From the NCBI GenBank assembly GCA_027068615.1, contig JAMOQV010000147.1:1-5641 (forward strand): DNA of 5,641 bases, given 5' to 3'. Shown piece after piece: positions 5,276 to 5,641 of the stretch. Each line of letters opens with the position of its first letter. The first letter of the stretch is position 1. The notes beneath the pieces were generated by a model. The model was given only the letters and a program-made list of their open reading frames with translations, was not told the origin of the DNA and searched no databases. This stretch comes from Helicobacteraceae bacterium (lineage in GTDB: Bacteria > Campylobacterota > Campylobacteria > Campylobacterales > Sulfurimonadaceae). The position numbers and the translations under genes were made by a program.

Positions 5276-5641
5276 CTAATTCCTCTATATTTAACACACT
5301 ATCTATATCTAAGATAGCTATCATATCATCACCATCTTTTTTTAATCCTTGTATATACTTTGGATCCATACCTAAACTCATATCTGGTGTTATACTCAAA
5401 TCATCTATATCTATAGACTTTGTTTCTTTAATCTTATCTATAACTATACCCATAAGTTTATCTTCTTCTGTTTTTACAACTATAATAACAGTATCTTCGT
5501 GATATAACGGTTTATCTTTTGAAAATTTAATTCTCAAATCAACTATAGGAGTAACTTCACCTCTTAGATTTGTAAAACCAAGAATCCAAGGTTTTTCTAT
5601 AGCTACTGGAGTTATCATAGTATTTTTATATACAAGTATAA
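5256..5641 (-). CDS. CheW-family chemotaxis coupling protein, C-terminal part (5' end beyond right edge)
   Basis: CheW proteins link chemoreceptors to the CheA kinase in the polar chemosensory array. The 127 visible residues run open to the window edge, so the methionine codon at 5618 is internal and the true start lies outside. The visible part begins ILVYKNTMITPV, matching the CheW strand before the loop, then PWILGFTNLRGEVTPIVDLR, the NLRG-x-hhPhhDL signature of the family, then TVIIVVKTEEDKLMGIVIDKI and, near the C-terminus, MAILDIDSVLN-like MIAILDIDSVL. It stops soon after, with no receiver domain, which argues against CheV. It is not CheA, whose C-terminal domain has a different signature. 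The Pro-Trp before the NLRG motif is also seen in PilI-type members, so assignment to the flagellar or another chemosensory pathway is open. It is convergent with rsfS and overlaps it by four bases. Confidence 0.88.
   Translation of the reverse strand, partial: ILVYKNTMITPVAIEKPWILGFTNLRGEVTPIVDLRIKFSKDKPLYHEDTVIIVVKTEEDKLMGIVIDKIKETKSIDIDDLSITPDMSLGMDPKYIQGLKKDGDDMIAILDIDSVLNIEELVGDGSN

Noticed and set aside
5313..5322. Perfect 10-base palindrome GATAGCTATC and nearby TATC/GATA repeats as a possible operator
   Set aside because: It is inside the coding region for an Ile/Asp-rich stretch, where GAT and ATA/ATC codons make such patterns by chance, and it is not near a start.
5260..5502. Open frame of 80 codons on the plus strand after rsfS
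   Set aside because: It is antisense to the conserved cheW-like gene and has a Ser/Ile-rich translation with no family resemblance.
5256..5618. Reading the cheW-like gene as complete from the ATG at 5618
   Set aside because: The frame stays open to the window edge, and the residues before that methionine (ILVYKNT) continue the CheW fold, so the gene is truncated by the window.

Overview
The window looks like ordinary chromosomal core genome from a low-GC member of the Campylobacterota (former Epsilonproteobacteria), probably a Sulfurimonas-like bacterium. Three things support this: the gene order gap-pgk-tpiA-fabI with nadD and rsfS on the opposite side of gap, which from memory also occurs in Campylobacter; the character of the proteins (short TIM, short NadD, a Campylobacterota-style GAPDH); and promoter elements with a T-run, a G and TATAAT. 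The genus is an inference. No database search was possible.

Left two thirds (1-3297, minus strand): a compact leftward operon, gap, pgk, tpiA, fabI, with intergenic gaps of 9, 4 and 0 bases. Three consecutive enzymes of central glycolysis/gluconeogenesis (GAPDH, phosphoglycerate kinase, triosephosphate isomerase) are followed by enoyl-ACP reductase of fatty acid synthesis. fabI runs off the left edge. Each ribosome binding site lies in or beside the end of the preceding gene, so translational coupling is likely. pgk starts at TTG.

A 72-base divergent intergenic region (3298-3369) carries back-to-back -10 boxes for gap (minus) and nadD (plus). The nadD box is so close to the only possible start codon that the mRNA is predicted to be leaderless or nearly so.

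Right third (3370-5259, plus strand): nadD (NAD synthesis), an RpfG-type response regulator with a complete HD-GYP cyclic-di-GMP phosphodiesterase domain, and rsfS (ribosomal silencing factor). nadD and the regulator overlap by four bases (ATGA), and rsfS follows after 10 bases. The regulator sits inside the widespread nadD-rsfS pair and is the most accessory-looking gene here. A CheW-type coupling protein on the minus strand enters from the right edge and converges on rsfS. The two stop codons overlap inside a bulged hairpin.

No mobile element, CRISPR array, RNA gene or phage signature was seen, and no stretch over 300 bases lacks a gene. I do not see a convincing undescribed system. The points most worth checking are the leaderless nadD transcript, the overlapping divergent promoters, the HD-GYP gene between nadD and rsfS, and the hairpin at the convergent stops.
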